Positions 46,456 through 59,078 of a stretch of 64,000 bases of DNA are shown one piece after another. The notes beneath the pieces are model-generated. The model was given only the letters and a program-made list of their open reading frames with translations. It searched no databases and was not told the DNA's origin. The stretch is from the NCBI GenBank assembly GCA_012932295.1, contig JAAONU010000010.1, positions 22,148,704-22,212,703 on the forward strand, in the 5' to 3' direction. Every line of letters begins with the position of its first letter. Position 1 is the stretch's first letter. A program made the translations under genes and the position numbers. Source of the stretch: Cyclina sinensis. Taxonomy: Eukaryota > Mollusca > Bivalvia > Venerida > Veneridae.

Positions 46456-48457
46456 CAAGAGGGCCATGATGGCCCTGGATCGCTCACCTGAGTACTTTGG
46501 CTGTAGGTTTGCTGTTAAGCAGTATTTCATTTTTTAATTAAAAATATGCAAGTGCCTACAACCCAAATATGTAAAATATCAGTCAATAAATAAAGGCTCT
46601 ATGACAGAAAGTAGAAATATCTATTATAAGCTATGGTGACCTTGACCTTGACCCAGTGACCTCAAACCCTACCCATGGGTAGAGGTCCATGCAAGGAACC
46701 TCTATACTGAATATCAAAGATATTGGTCTATAAATGAAGGCTCTATGAGGTACAGTAGATAAATCTACTTTTAGCCTCCGTGACCTTTAACCTAATCCAA
46801 TAATTTGAAAAAGCTTCATAAAGCTTGCTTCATGCCAAATTTTAAAATTCTAGGTCTTGTGGTTTCAGACAAGAAGATTTTTAAAGATTTTCTTCTATAT
46901 TGTTATTTAAAACTTGTGACCCCTCGGGCGGGGCCAATAGTGACCCCATGGATATTTTTCTTACAAACTTGGTAGAGGTCCACTAGACAATGCTACACAC
47001 CAAATATCTAAGCTCTATAACTTACGGTTTCTGACAAGAAGATTTTTTTAGATTTTCTTATATAACTCTATGTAAAGCTAGTGGCCCCTGGGGCGGGGCC
47101 ATTTTTGACTCAGAGGCCAGGATTTGAACAAGCTTGGTAGAGGTCCACTAGACAATGCTACACACCAAATATCTAAGCCCTATAACTTACGGTTTCTGAC
47201 AAGAAGATTTTTTAAGATTTTCCTATATAACTCTATGTAAAACTAGTGGCCCCTGGGGTGGGGCCATTTTTGACCCAGAGGACAGGATTTGAACAAACTT
47301 GGTAGAGGTTCACTAGACAATGCTACATACCAAATATCTTAACTGTAGGCCTTCTTGTTTCTGACAAGAAGATTTTTTAGTCTTTCCTATATAACTCTAT
47401 GAAAAACAAGTGACTACCGGGGCGGGGCCATTTTAAACCCAGATGCCAGGATTTGAACAAACTTGGTAGAGGTTCACTAGACAATGCTACACACCAAATA
47501 TCTAAGCTCTATAACTTACGGTTTCTGACAAGAAGATTTTTTAAGATTTTCCTATATAACTCTATGTAAAACTAGTGGCCCCTGGGGCGGGGTCATTTTT
47601 TACCCAGAGGCCAGGATTTGAACAAACTTGGTAGAGGTCCACTAGGCAATGCTACACACCAAATATCTAAGCTCTATAACTTACGGTTTCTGACAAGAAG
47701 ATTTTTTAAGATTTTCCTATATAACTCTATGTAAAACTAGTGGCCCCTGGGGTGGGGCCATTTTTGACCCAGAGGACAGGATTTGAACAAACTTGGTAGA
47801 GGTCCACTAGACAATGCTTCACACCAAATATCTAAGCTCTATAACTTACGGTTTCTGACAAGAAGATTTTTTTAAGATTTTCCTATATAACTCTATGTAA
47901 AACATGGGACCCCCGGGGCGGGGCCATTTTTGACCCAAAGGCCATGATTTGAACAAACTTGGTAGAGGTCCACTAGACAATGCTACATACCAAATATCTT
48001 AACTCTAGGCCTTGTGGTTTCTGACAAGAAGATTTTCAAGTTTTCCCTATATAACTCTATGTAAAATCAACTGACCCCTGGGGTGGGGTCAGTTTTGTCC
48101 CCAGGAACATAATTTGAACAAACTTGGTAGAGGTCCACTAGATGATGCTTCATACCAAATATCATAGCTCCAGACCTTGTGGTTTCGGAGAAGAAGATTT
48201 TTAAAGATCCAACTTATAAAATCTATTTTTAGCTCCAGTGAACCAGGAATGCAATGGACCAGAACCATTTGAACAATCTTGGTAGAGCTTCATGCAAGGA
48301 ACATCCCAGGCAAGTTTCATTAAATTTGCCCCATTGGTTTCAGAGGAGATGTCGTTTGAATGAAAAGTTGACGACGGACGGACGGACGGACTGACGGACG
48401 ACGGACAAAGACCGATCAGAAAAGCTCACCTGAGCACTTTGTGCTCAGGTGAGCTAA
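46456..48457 (+). mobile_element. CAAGAGGGCCAT element with 165-bp array, complete
   Basis: Starts caagagggccatgatggccc. A unique 5' region of about 480 bp precedes about eight units of 165 bp (ggtagaggt anchors at 46971, 47136, 47301, 47465, 47630, 47795, 47961 and 48126). Then follow a distinct 3' region, a ggacggacggacggactgac tract (48372-48411), and a perfect terminal hairpin at 48423-48455: a 15-bp stem agctcacctgagcac around ttt, ending in gtgagctaa. The hairpin before CTAA recalls the 3' ends of Helitron-type elements (hairpin, CTRR), but no Rep/helicase is encoded and the resemblance is only structural. Confidence 0.9.
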
Positions 48458-49674
48458 CAAGTGACTCCTGGGGCGGGGCCATTTTTGACACAGAGGCCAT
48501 TATTTGAACAAACTTGGTAGAGGTCCACTAGACAATGCTACACACAAAATATCTAAGCTCTATGTCTTACAGTTTCTGACAAGAAGATTTTTTAAGATTA
48601 TCCTATATAACTCTAAGTAAAACAAGTGACCCCTGGGGCAGGGCTTTTTTTGACCCAGAGGCCATGATTTGAACAAACTTGGTAGAGGTCCACTAGACAA
48701 TGCTACACACCAAATATCTAAGCTCTATGCCTTACGGTTTCTGATAAGAAGATTTTTTAAGATTTTCCTATATAACTCTATGTAAAACAAGTGACCCCTG
48801 GGGCGGGGCCATTTTTGACCCAGAGGCCATGATTTGAACAAAGTTGGTAGAGGGCCACTAGACAATGCTACACACCAAATATCTAAGCCGTATGCCTTAC
48901 AGTTTCTGACAAGAAGATTTTTTAAGATTTTCCTATACAACTCTATGTAAAACAAGTTACCCCTGGTGCGGGGCCATTTTTGACCCAGAAGCTTTGATTT
49001 GAACAAACTTGGAAGAGGTCCACTAGACAATGCTACATACCAAATATCTAAGCTCTATGTCTTACGGTTTCTGAAAAGAAGATTTTTTAAGATTTTCCTA
49101 TATAACTCTATGTAAAACAAGTGACCCCCGGGCGGGGCCATTTTTGACCCAGAGGCCATGATTTGAACAAACTTGAAAGAGGTTCACTAGACAATGCTAC
49201 ATACCAAATATCTTAACTCTAGGCCTTCTTGTTTCTGACAAGAAGATTTTCAAGTTTTCCCTATATAACTCTATGTAAAATAAACTGACCCCTGGGGTGG
49301 GGTCAGTTCTGACCCCAGGGACATAATTTGAACAAACTTGGTAGAGGTCCACTAGATGATGCTTCATACCAAATATCAAAGCTCCAGGCCTTGTGGTTTT
49401 GGAGAAGAAGATTTTTAAAGATCCAACTTATAAAATCTATTTTTAGCTCCAGTGAACCAGAAATGCAATGGACCAGAACCATTTGAACAATCTTGGTAGA
49501 GCTTCATGCAAGGAACATCCCAGGCAAGTATCACTAAATTTGCCCCATTGGTTTCAGAGGAGATGTTGTTTGAATGAAAAGTTGACGACGGACGGACGGA
49601 GGGACGGACGGACGACGGACAAAGACCGATCAGAAAAGCTCATCCTGAGCACTTTGTGCTCAGGTGAGCTAATA
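48458..49674 (+). mobile_element. Second array and second 3' end, no 5' end
   Basis: Directly after the first 3' hairpin the 165-bp array resumes mid-unit (caagtgactcctggggcggg) for about six units (anchors 48516, 48681, 48846, 49011, 49175, 49340). It ends with a near-identical copy of the 3' region, GGAC tract (49585-49621) and hairpin (49637-49670). The last about 215 bp of both blocks are almost the same, offset by about 1,217 bp. Confidence 0.85.
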
Positions 49675-50646
49675 ATAAAACGAAACTGAAATCTAAGTAT
49701 GATTTGATTAATGAATACAAGAATGTGTTTCTGTACTTGAGGGGTAAAATACCTGACAAAAAACACTGGAGTTTGTAGACTCAAAACATATCAGATATGA
49801 AGTCTCCAGTGACATTTGATATTTCACTGATTGTGCCAGGAGTGGTTTGAACCCAATATGAAGTCATGCAATAATCCAAATAAAATGCTTAAAAACGTTT
49901 AAAAAACGTTTCAATATGTTCAAACTTAAATGAGATGTGCCACTTTATTAACTGTAAGATGTTTACCTTGGTTAGTCTAAAATTTATGTTAAATCTTTCA
50001 ACTTCCTATGTATATACAACTGTTAGTGAATCTAGGCGTGCTTTATTATACGGCTGATGCTAACTCTATATCCAGTATGTTTATCAATTTATACCAGGTC
50101 CTTTCTGCCAACATACATTTTCTTTAATTTTCCAGTTCTCTTCCAGGCTCTTCATCAACAATATTTCATTTTCTTATTGGATTTTGACTTCCTTTTTCCT
50201 GTAAAATAGTACATGACTTGCTTTAAAATATCTTTGCAATGCATCACAAATGCAATAGATCTAGGCCTCAGTTTCTTTGTACAGTTTTAACATGAAATCT
50301 TCTAGAAAACTATCAGCTGTTTAGGTATTAGAAAATATACAAATATTGCAAGGGAGATAAATCTTAAATGAATGTCTGGAAAAACAACCCCACTTACATT
50401 ATCAGGGAACAATTGTTTTATTAAAATAAATATTTTGAATCTGATGCTAACAAATTGAGTACCTCAACTTTTTATCTTTCAAAAGCGACAATTCTACAGG
50501 TATCACAGTTCAAAATGTCTAACTTAGGTATTTCAATTTAAATGGACAATGATTTTACTTTATGAATCAATCTTTGAATTAAGACATGCTAAATAATTCT
50601 GCTTCATCGATAATGGTTACACCTTCAGTAAATTAGGTAAATCCTC
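49675..50646. other. Non-coding DNA, no feature seen
   Basis: AT-rich spacer. Confidence 0.5.
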
Positions 50647-50673
50647 GGGAGGGAGGGGGGGAGGGGGGGGGGG
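50647..50673 (+). other. G-run with G-quadruplex potential
   Basis: gggagggagggggggagggg followed by more G: at least four runs of three or more G separated by single A bases, in otherwise AT-rich DNA. Confidence 0.75.
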
Positions 50674-51842
50674 AAAGAGTAAAATTTACCAAATTTACAA
50701 GATATACATGTATACTGAAAACATCAGAAGTACGTATGGAATGTGCAAACATTGTTCTTAAAATATTTCCAAAACAATGTCCATGCTCAATGACAATAGA
50801 AAAACTTTTCTTTAACATAAATATTAAAATTGTAATCTTGAGTTTTAAGTAAATGTCTCCTAGTTCAATAGACTTTATCTGCTGGGAAGAAAAAACTAAA
50901 TTTGCTCTCCACATTCAATTTCTTTCATTGACGAGATGTACATTCAAAACTATTTTCAAATACATAAAGATAACAGATAATCAGTAAATCCTTTGGACTA
51001 AAAACATTTCCAAGTGAAGTCTAACTAGGCTTAAATACTGTAAGGTAAGTTTGATTATCACCTGGATATTTTTAACAATTTCAGTACCTTGAATATTAAT
51101 TAATAGGAATGCTCTTTAAGTCAACTTTTTAGTACTCGATTAGGAACTATTTTGTTTACCTTCAGAAAGACACAGCGAACAATTACAGTCAAGAGAGATT
51201 TAAGGATGGTTCTCAAACGAAGGAGAATACTTCTTGTCTAAAACAGGTATCAGAATGGTTCTCACACACTTACCAGACGAAGAATATTTATGGACTAGTC
51301 CAATTGCGTCAGGGCTGAAGAATGGTTCCCAAACTGCATGATTCTTTTTATTAGTGAAATGTCCACCAAAGATGATCTGCAAAGATAAAAAATACATATG
51401 ACCAAGATTATTTTTTGGTGAACAAACATGCCCCCAGAAGCAATCTTTTCAGGAACTAAACTTAAGAATATTGCACAGCCAGGCACATATTGTTAACACA
51501 TGTTATAAACTATATTCAGGGTATTGTATTAGTCATTTAATTCATACAGTGTCAGTGCTATAAAAATATACAACTTTCACAAGAAGGATAATCTATACTC
51601 TGAATTTCGAAAATGGAGAATATTCCATAGAAATGGTTGACACAGTATGTAACTTAATGTTGTCATGTCCATTTGTACTGGTCAGTAAATTCATTAATTG
51701 TATGCTATTGGTAGAAGCTTAAATATCCTTATTGTCAAAAAAAGCTTACCTATTCACTTAGTTAAGGAAGGGGAGATTACTGCAGAAAAATATTGACAAA
51801 GGTATGCCACTTGACAGTCATGATCAATTGCACTCATTAGTA
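50674..51842. other. Non-coding DNA, no feature seen
   Basis: AT-rich. Short minus-strand frames at 51200-51490 overlap each other in different frames and carry no motif. Confidence 0.45.
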
Positions 51843-53462
51843 CAAGAGGGCAATGATGGCCCTAGATCTCTCACCTGAGTATTTTGGCTGTAGGTTTGCA
51901 GTTAAGCAGTATTTCATGTTTTAATTGAAAATATGTTAGTAATGTAAATATAAATATGTAAAATATCAGTCAATAAATAAAGGCTCTATGACAGAAAGTA
52001 GAAATATCTATCATAAGCTATGATGACCTTGACCCAGGGACCTGAAACCCTACCCATGGGTAGAGGTCCATGCAAGGATCCTGTATACCGAATATCAAAG
52101 ATATTGGACTTTAAATGAAAACTGTATGAGGTACAGTATTTAAACATATTTTTAGCCTCGGTGACCTTTATCCTAATCTAATTATTCGAAAAAGCTTGAT
52201 AAAGCTTGATTCATGCGAAATTTTAAAATTCTAGGCTTTGTGCTTTCAGACGAAGATTTTTTTAAAGATTTTCTTCTATACTGCTATTTAAAACTTGTGC
52301 CTCTCGGGAGGGGCCAATAGTGACCCCAGGAAAATTTTTCTAACATACTTGAGAGACGTCCTCCAGACATTTCTACATACCAAATCGTAAGGCTCAGGGC
52401 CTTCTAGTTTCATACAAGAATATTTTTCAAAGTTTACCCTATATGAACTTATGTAAAAATCAGTTGACCCCTGGTGGGGTCAAATTTGACCCCAGAGGTA
52501 TAATACCAACTAACTTGGTTAAGGTTTACTAGACCTTGCTACTAACCAAATTTTAAGGATCAGGGCCTTGTGGTTTCAGACAAGAAAATTTTTAAAGTTT
52601 TCCCTATGTAAAATGAATCGCCCCCTTGGGCGGGGCCAAATTTGACCCCAGAGGCATAATTTGAACAAACTTGGTAAAGGTCCACACGGCAATGCTACAT
52701 ACCAAATCTTAAGGCTCAGGGCCTTGTGGTTTTTTTAAAGTTTCACTATATAAGCGTATATAAAATCCATTGACTCCCGGGGCAGGGCCAAATTTGACCC
52801 CAGATGTATAATTTGAACAAACTTGGTAGAGGTCTACAAGACAATGCTACATACAAAATCTGAAGGCTCAGGTCCTTGTGGTTTCAGACAAGAAGATTTT
52901 TAAAGTTTTACTATGTTAAATAAGTTGACCCCCAGGGCAGGGCCAAATCTGACCCCAGAGGCATAATTTGAACAAACCTGGTAGAAGTCCACTACACAAT
53001 GCTACATACCAAATCTTAAGGTTCAGGGCCTTGTGGTTTCAGACAAGAAGATTTTTAAAGTTTCGTTATATAAGCGTATGTAAAATCAACTCACCCAAAG
53101 GGTTGGGCCAAATTTAAATCCAGGGGCATAATTTGAACAGACATGATAGAGGTCCAGTAGACAATGCTATATATCAAATCTTAAGGCTAAAGCCCTTGTG
53201 GTTTCAGACAAGAAGATTTTCAAAGTTTTTCCTTTCAATTGCCATAGCAACCAGAGTTCTTGATGGAATTGAATTCTTTGAACAACTTTGGTAGAGCTTC
53301 ATGCAAGGAAAATCCCTGCAAAGCTTCAACAAATTTGGCCAAGTGGTTTAGGAGGAGAAGTTGCTTAAAGAAATTGTTGACGCACGGACAGACGGACGGA
53401 TGCAAGGATGATGGACAATGGGCCATCACAAAAGCTCACCTTGCGGACCTCAGGTGAGCTAA
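51843..53462 (+). mobile_element. CAAGAGGGC element, diverged subfamily
   Basis: Starts caagagggcaatgatggccc. The 5' region matches 46456-46940 with more changes. The interior units of about 140-165 bp (aatttgaacaaacttggtag, ccttgtggtttcagacaaga) are of irregular length. A weak GGAC tract (53386-53414) precedes a terminal hairpin (53433-53460) ending caggtgagctaa. No coding capacity. Confidence 0.85.
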
Positions 53463-53556
53463 GTAAGTGTAAAGTGCCTAATCATTGTTATTTTTTGAAA
53501 CTGAAACATATCTGATGTGCTGTAAAAGGTTAACTGTACCTACTTCCAGAATGAAC

Positions 53557-54026
53557 AAGAGCCATGTTACACATGGTAATTCCCCGCCCACCCCCCCGCG
53601 CGGGGAAGAAGTAACCTGAAGGTTGTACTTTCAAAAACTTAATGTAATAATGCGCGTATGCAATTTGAAGAAAGTCCCTCAAAAAAGGCAGGGAAGAGTT
53701 ATTGTTATTGACAATGCATTTCTTACCAAAGTGCTATGTCAGTGTATTAAGTTTGAAGAAAATCCCTCAAGTACTTTTGGAGTTATGCTCTAGAATTTTT
53801 TTTCCGAAGTAAATCTGATAAAGGGGAATAACTCTAAAGGTAGGCAAGGCAGAGTTATTGTTCTTATACAATGCACTTTCTACCAATGTGCTATGTCAGT
53901 GTTTTAAGTTTGAAGAAAAATCGCTTAAGTACTTTTGGAGTTATGCTACGGTATAAAGCCACTGGTACAAGTAGAACTTTAGACATATCCAACTTGCCGA
54001 AATAAGTAAACCGTTTGATGGATGGA
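53557..54026 (+). mobile_element. CAAGAGCCATG element body
   Basis: Starts caagagccatgttacacatgg, where ccatgt pairs with acatgg: again CAAGAG plus a hairpin, but with a different stem from the GGGCCAT family. Two diverged units of about 165 bp follow (gggcagagttattgttcttt type, gtgctatgtcagtgt at 53731 and 53889). The 3' end is the unit that is amplified from 54017 on. Confidence 0.75.
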
Positions 54027-54380
54027 CAGTTCCATCATTATATGCCGGAGGCATAAAAACAACTATTGTAAATGAAATAACCGTACAGATGGATGGATGG
54101 ACAGTTCCATCATTATATGCCCGAGGCATAAAAACAACTATTGTAAATGAAATAACCGTACAGATGGATGGATGGACAGTTCCATCATTATATGCCCGAG
54201 GCATAAAAACAACTATTGTAAATGAAATAACCGTACAGATGGATGGATGGACAGTTCCATCATTATATGCCCGAGGCATAAAAACAACTATTGTAAATGA
54301 AATAACCGTACAGATGGATGGATGGACAGTTCCATCATTATACGCCGGAGGCATAAAAACAACTATTGTAAATGAATTAA
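54017..54380 (+). repeat. 75-bp tandem array, five copies, hairpin in every unit
   Basis: cagttccatcattatatgcc anchors lie at 54027, 54102, 54177, 54252 and 54327, exactly 75 bp apart; the three middle copies appear identical. Each unit has the hairpin tatgcc-cga-ggcata, which looks like the 3' end of the element to the left, preceded by gatggatggac. As 75 is 25 codons, both strands have repetitive open frames (100 and 148 codons), which I treat as by-products. Confidence 0.93.
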
Positions 54381-55415
54381 AGAACAATTAAATACAGTAA
54401 ATCAAAACGATGTGAAACAGGTTGATCCCCAATTCAATCAACGTTTACCTCATCTGTTTGTTTTGAAGGCACGCAAATCCAAGTGTCTTACACCTTTCTG
54501 TATAGGTTCAGCTACACACACTGGTTTCTTTGTTTAAATGCATGTTTACATTCTCTAACAAAAAAGTACTTGTGAGCCTGAAGAACTTTTGCTTTATAAT
54601 ATCAAAAGTTAAAGTAAATACGTAGTCTTATTTTCACTGTACGTAAATGTGTAGAAGAGTGGTCCTGAATTAACGTGTTACAAACTTTTTGACAGTTGGT
54701 AAACTTGGTCCTGAGATCGTAGGATTTGTAATCTTTGGTTTTTCACTGCAGCCTTTTACCTTGATGTACCAGCCACATGGTCCAGACTTCTTTCTGTACT
54801 ATAAATTAGTACAGGAAAATTTAAAGAGACCCAAATATGATCCTGTTCTATTCAGTCATGGTCACCAAAGAGCTAAGTTAGGATCACAGAACCTGAAAAC
54901 AACATTTTTTTCATATATATTAAATGAAATGTTACTTGAGTTTTTGTCTTAAATTTTCTTTTTTTCAAATTTTAATGTATAGTTTGCCTTTTTCATGCAT
55001 ACATGACTGGACGTAACCAAAACTGTAGTCAGTCTTAATTGAAATCAATTACAATTTTATTTCTCTTTATTATTTTTATCTTCCATTATCATTACTTTCT
55101 TATGGTAAAATATTTTTTTTTATATTCCGACTGACATCATGAGTTATTAATTCAACATCTTTATATATACTATGCAAAACCAAAGAGTCTCATTTTCAAG
55201 AAAATAGATACTTCTACCTAGTGTAGAATCAAAATTTTTAAGAACAAATCTCAGTTTAGGGTCTCATTTCTACGACCACTACTGATAGCAACCCCATTTT
55301 ATCATTTACATACTTCCGAAATCATTATCAAAACTAGTTTACACGATTACTTGCTTAAATAAATCTATTATCAGAAAAAACAACTTACATAATTAAGATA
55401 TCTATGAGAAAACTG
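54381..55415. other. Non-coding DNA, no firm feature
   Basis: One 87-codon plus-strand frame at 54689-54952 (TTG start, contains YQPHGPDFFLYYKL) is moderately protein-like but has no splice context or motif; not called. Confidence 0.4.
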
Positions 55416-55559
55416 TTATACTGGATCCATTCCGACCATTTCAACTACAGCAACGTTCATGACATTTGTGGCCATGACACGATCATCATCACATGCAGCA
55501 CTGATTTTCTCTTTAGTTTCTTCCACCTCAGCCGTTCTTTGCTGACATCTGAGAGTAAC
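55416..55559 (-). CDS. Probable terminal coding exon, unrecognised protein
   Basis: On the minus strand a block of 47 codons plus TAA is open directly after an AG (tgttactag) at 55560-55562. The peptide is protein-like and rich in helix formers: RTAEVEETKEKISAACDDD, then VMATNVMNVAVVEMVGMDPV, then stop. Codons are varied and the base composition is more balanced than the flanks. An alternative acceptor (ctctcag) lies 11 bases inside the block. A donor-like gtaagttg follows the stop at 55389, so a non-coding exon might follow. No upstream exon was found with certainty. I do not recognise the family. Confidence 0.4.
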   Translation of the reverse strand, partial: VTLRCQQRTAEVEETKEKISAACDDDRVMATNVMNVAVVEMVGMDPV

Positions 55560-55562
55560 CTA

Positions 55563-58500
55563 GTAACAACGAGTAATAGTAAAATAACATGAAACATGAT
55601 AAAATTTATAAAAATTAAAACCTCAAATACAATATGTCTTTTTGTCTTTGCTGACATTCGACAAGATCCTATTTTCTTTCTTCAGTAAGAATTACTTCAA
55701 TCTTAACTTCATTTCAAAAGTGTATATACATTTTCATAAGTGTAACATTTACAAATGCACTGTGATTCTTTAAACTGGCAGCGGACCCACATCATTTGTT
55801 TCAATGGTCACAAATTTTCATTATGCGAGGGAGGTAACTCTGTCATCATTACGTCTGGGTGAGGAAATTAAGATGACAACACACTGAAACTTACATGTAG
55901 TAAAATTTGATTAAACAACATTAAACTGAAAATTTAGAATAGACTATGACACAATAGATTAATGAGATACTTGATTCAAAAAGTTAAGTCTAATCAACTT
56001 CAGCCTTCAGACCTGACGATGGTTACTTTACTTCACACTTCATGACGACTGTGTGGGTTTAACATCCTACTGGAAATTCCCCCTCAGAATCAGATCTGCA
56101 ATCTACCACCCTGGAATATATTCAGAACGATCACTCATTCAGTTTGACATAAATTACAACAGAATGAGAATTAAGCTGTTTAATATCTTATCAATTTTGT
56201 TTGCATTCAAAGGGTCACAAGAAGTTGCTACAAAATAAAGAAACAAACTACATTTTTCCACGTCCATCCCTCAATTTATACTCTTCACTTCTTCTCTCAG
56301 GAAAGCAGTGTCTTTGTAATGACAAGAAGGACTTATTTCAACTCTGATATTTACCTTATATATCCACTTTCCTTTTTGTAGTGTGCAAAGAAGTAAGTCA
56401 TTCTTAAAACTGAGCACAGTATACCGTCTACACGTCTGTCTATATAACACATATATATTAAAAAATGACTTCTGAAAAATTGTGAAAGGTAAACGTTTTC
56501 TTTGTTCACAATTTAAGACAAATAAAGGCATAATATCTGAACAAAATATCTAATCTGAATGGAAGTCTGCTTTCGCAAGACTAGATCCATAGCTGGACTG
56601 AGGAATTCACTCTTATAGAACCCAACATTCCAATACTTTCTTTTTCATTATTTTAAGTACAAAGGAAGTATAGCTCTGTTTGTGTACGTATTTACATCTG
56701 TTCATATGCATTTGCCTAGTCATGGGTTGAATCTTGATCAGAAATGTCTATATCAAGATTGTTCAGAGCTAAAAATAATGTTCTAGCTCTATTCCTCAAA
56801 CATGAAATCCTTAGACAATCAGACAGACCTAAGATACAACTTATTCTTATTTCCCAAGAACCTAAAATGTGCAGTTTTATTTCATCATTTTTACTTAAAA
56901 TTTTCTTGTTTCAATGACTTATTTTATGCTTTCTCATATTATATTTACAAAGTAAAAACACTATATCAAGACAAGCTGATATTAGCTTACCTGTTCTTAT
57001 AGATAAATCATGAATGACCATTATTTCCTGCTCCTTACCAGAATATCTTTATTTTCTGACGACTTGATTTTTAGGCACAATGTCCAAAGCTGGACAGCAA
57101 ATAATATTTGGTTCAGTTAAATAATCATACCAAACATTTTTTCACCATGTCTGAAAGTAAATAACAAATATAATCAAATACTATTTTTCATAATAGTACA
57201 AAAATCTCAGAGAACCAACAGCAGAATGCTGACTTCACTTTAACTGACTCTCATTCCAGTACCGTTTAAAGTGACTGCCTCATCGACGATGCTTAAAAAA
57301 GATAATGTTTTAAATATCAAAAATTCTAAACTGTTGTAATTGTGAAGAACATATGCAAACTAAGTTGGTGTTTTTTTAGATACAGAAACACATCATTATA
57401 TAAAGCTTTTCACACTTTTATCGATGACAATTTTACCCCGTTAGTCAAGGGGTAGATACATTTTTTGATACCGTTAATTTTGACAACTTGCATCAACATG
57501 TCTCTGTGGCTTAGTGTAGCTCACCAGCCGTAATTTTACTCACCGAAATGGTGTTGAAATCAAATTCTGTTTTCTTCAGTTTCATGATGTACAGAAGCAC
57601 AAAATATGTGTATTTTCCATGGTACTTTCTCTGTAATTTTAAAGAAAAACTTTTTTTAAGCTTAATTTTGTGAGTCAGTTGCTTTAAAATTCAGATCAGT
57701 CAAATATTCAACTCTGAAGACAGCAGTGGAGGCTGACCTTGAAAAAGTCAAACTGATCAAATGAATTTATTGAAAAGACTTTAAGCTATCATAATTGACA
57801 AATGATAAAATGAAAAGCAAACGGTGCATAGTAAAAGTTCCAATGATCAGTTAAAAACTTATGCAGTTGAAAACAACTGTATTCACAATATCCGTTTTAA
57901 TTTGATAGCAGGCTCAAAGGAACACAAAATTAAATTCTGAAGGAATAATTTAAGTAAACAAATAAATTTTTCACTCACCACCTGCGGAAAACCAAAAAAC
58001 CTTGACCACTGGCAATGGCACTATACATGCAGATATATACATTAGGCACTTGTCATCAAGAGATCTCGCATTATAAACTTTATTTTAAATAAAGGATAGC
58101 CTCCGAAACAATGGTTTAATCTAAGGGTTTCTAGCTGAATCTGAAGTACAAAAAAGAATCTAATGTATCTTTCAAATGAAAACAGCAAAGTGATGTAAAT
58201 AAGAGAACATAAATATCTCAAGTCAGAATTTGAGGAAATTGTATCCAGATCCTGCTGTTTTTCAAATTGATCAGCTTAACCATTACACAATATATACAAG
58301 ACTCTCTTAATCAAAAATTCATTCAAAGAACAACTGTCCGTAAACAGGAAAAAATTTTACAACTGGTTTGTTCTCATCCTCTTGTATGTGATATATCGTT
58401 GTGGATAAATGATACTTATGAATAAGATGCTGGGAATAGAACGTACTATTCCAAACGGCAAAAATATGTCAAACTCAGTAGAACTGGTATAAAGACTCAA

Positions 58501-59078
58501 TCAATTCAAAATGTAAGCCATAAGTAGTTAAAACATGAAGTGTCTAGCACGGAAAACCCACTGAATATTACTGGTACTGTTTTTTGCATTTCTATTCTAA
58601 AAATCAAAGGCACTGGAGATGTACACTCGAGTCTTGGCCTACATACAGGTTCTTACCCTCCTTACTGTTGTCTAATATCGGTTCATTTGGAAACACTTCA
58701 CACACAGTATATGTTTATGATTTGTATAACCTCAATTCAATCTTTATGATTTGTACTTGATGTTTGTTCAATAGTTTCACATAGAGTTACATCAAACATA
58801 CAGTTCTATATTGTATGTCAGTCCTGAAATAAATGAACCAAATTTATCAAAGATAAAAGTCTGGGACAGGTTTAATATAATAATAAACATTATATGGAAA
58901 GAATGGGAATGTTTTTTTTTCTTATTTACTTCCACAATTACTTATGACAAAAATCTACTAACTGTTATTTGCATTTTTTTTTTCATTAAATATATTATGG
59001 TTGGCATATAGAAAAGTAAGCTTTTGGACAATAATGAATACGCCAGTTGTCTCCCTTGTATAACAATCAAAGATAAAA
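55563..59078. other. AT-rich DNA, probably intronic or intergenic
   Basis: No supported gene. A minus-strand 86-codon frame from an ATG at 56531 is present but contains no motif. Several minus-strand donor-like strings occur (for example gtaagctaatatc near 56987) without convincing exons next to them. Confidence 0.4.

Noticed and set aside
48725..49689. Frames with repeated LFYIELYRKILKNLL peptides
   Set aside because: Shadow of the 165-bp array of the CAAGAGGGCCAT element.
53941..54391. 148-codon (minus) and 100-codon (plus) frames with 25-residue repeats
   Set aside because: Explained by a 75-bp tandem array that is the 3' end of a mobile element; both strands are open, which argues against real coding.
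54689..54952. 87-codon plus-strand frame as a gene
   Set aside because: TTG start, no splice borders, and the last third is AT-driven (F, Y, S, L); no motif.
56271..56531. 86-codon minus-strand frame from an ATG
   Set aside because: Composition follows the AT-rich background and no domain or splice context supports it.
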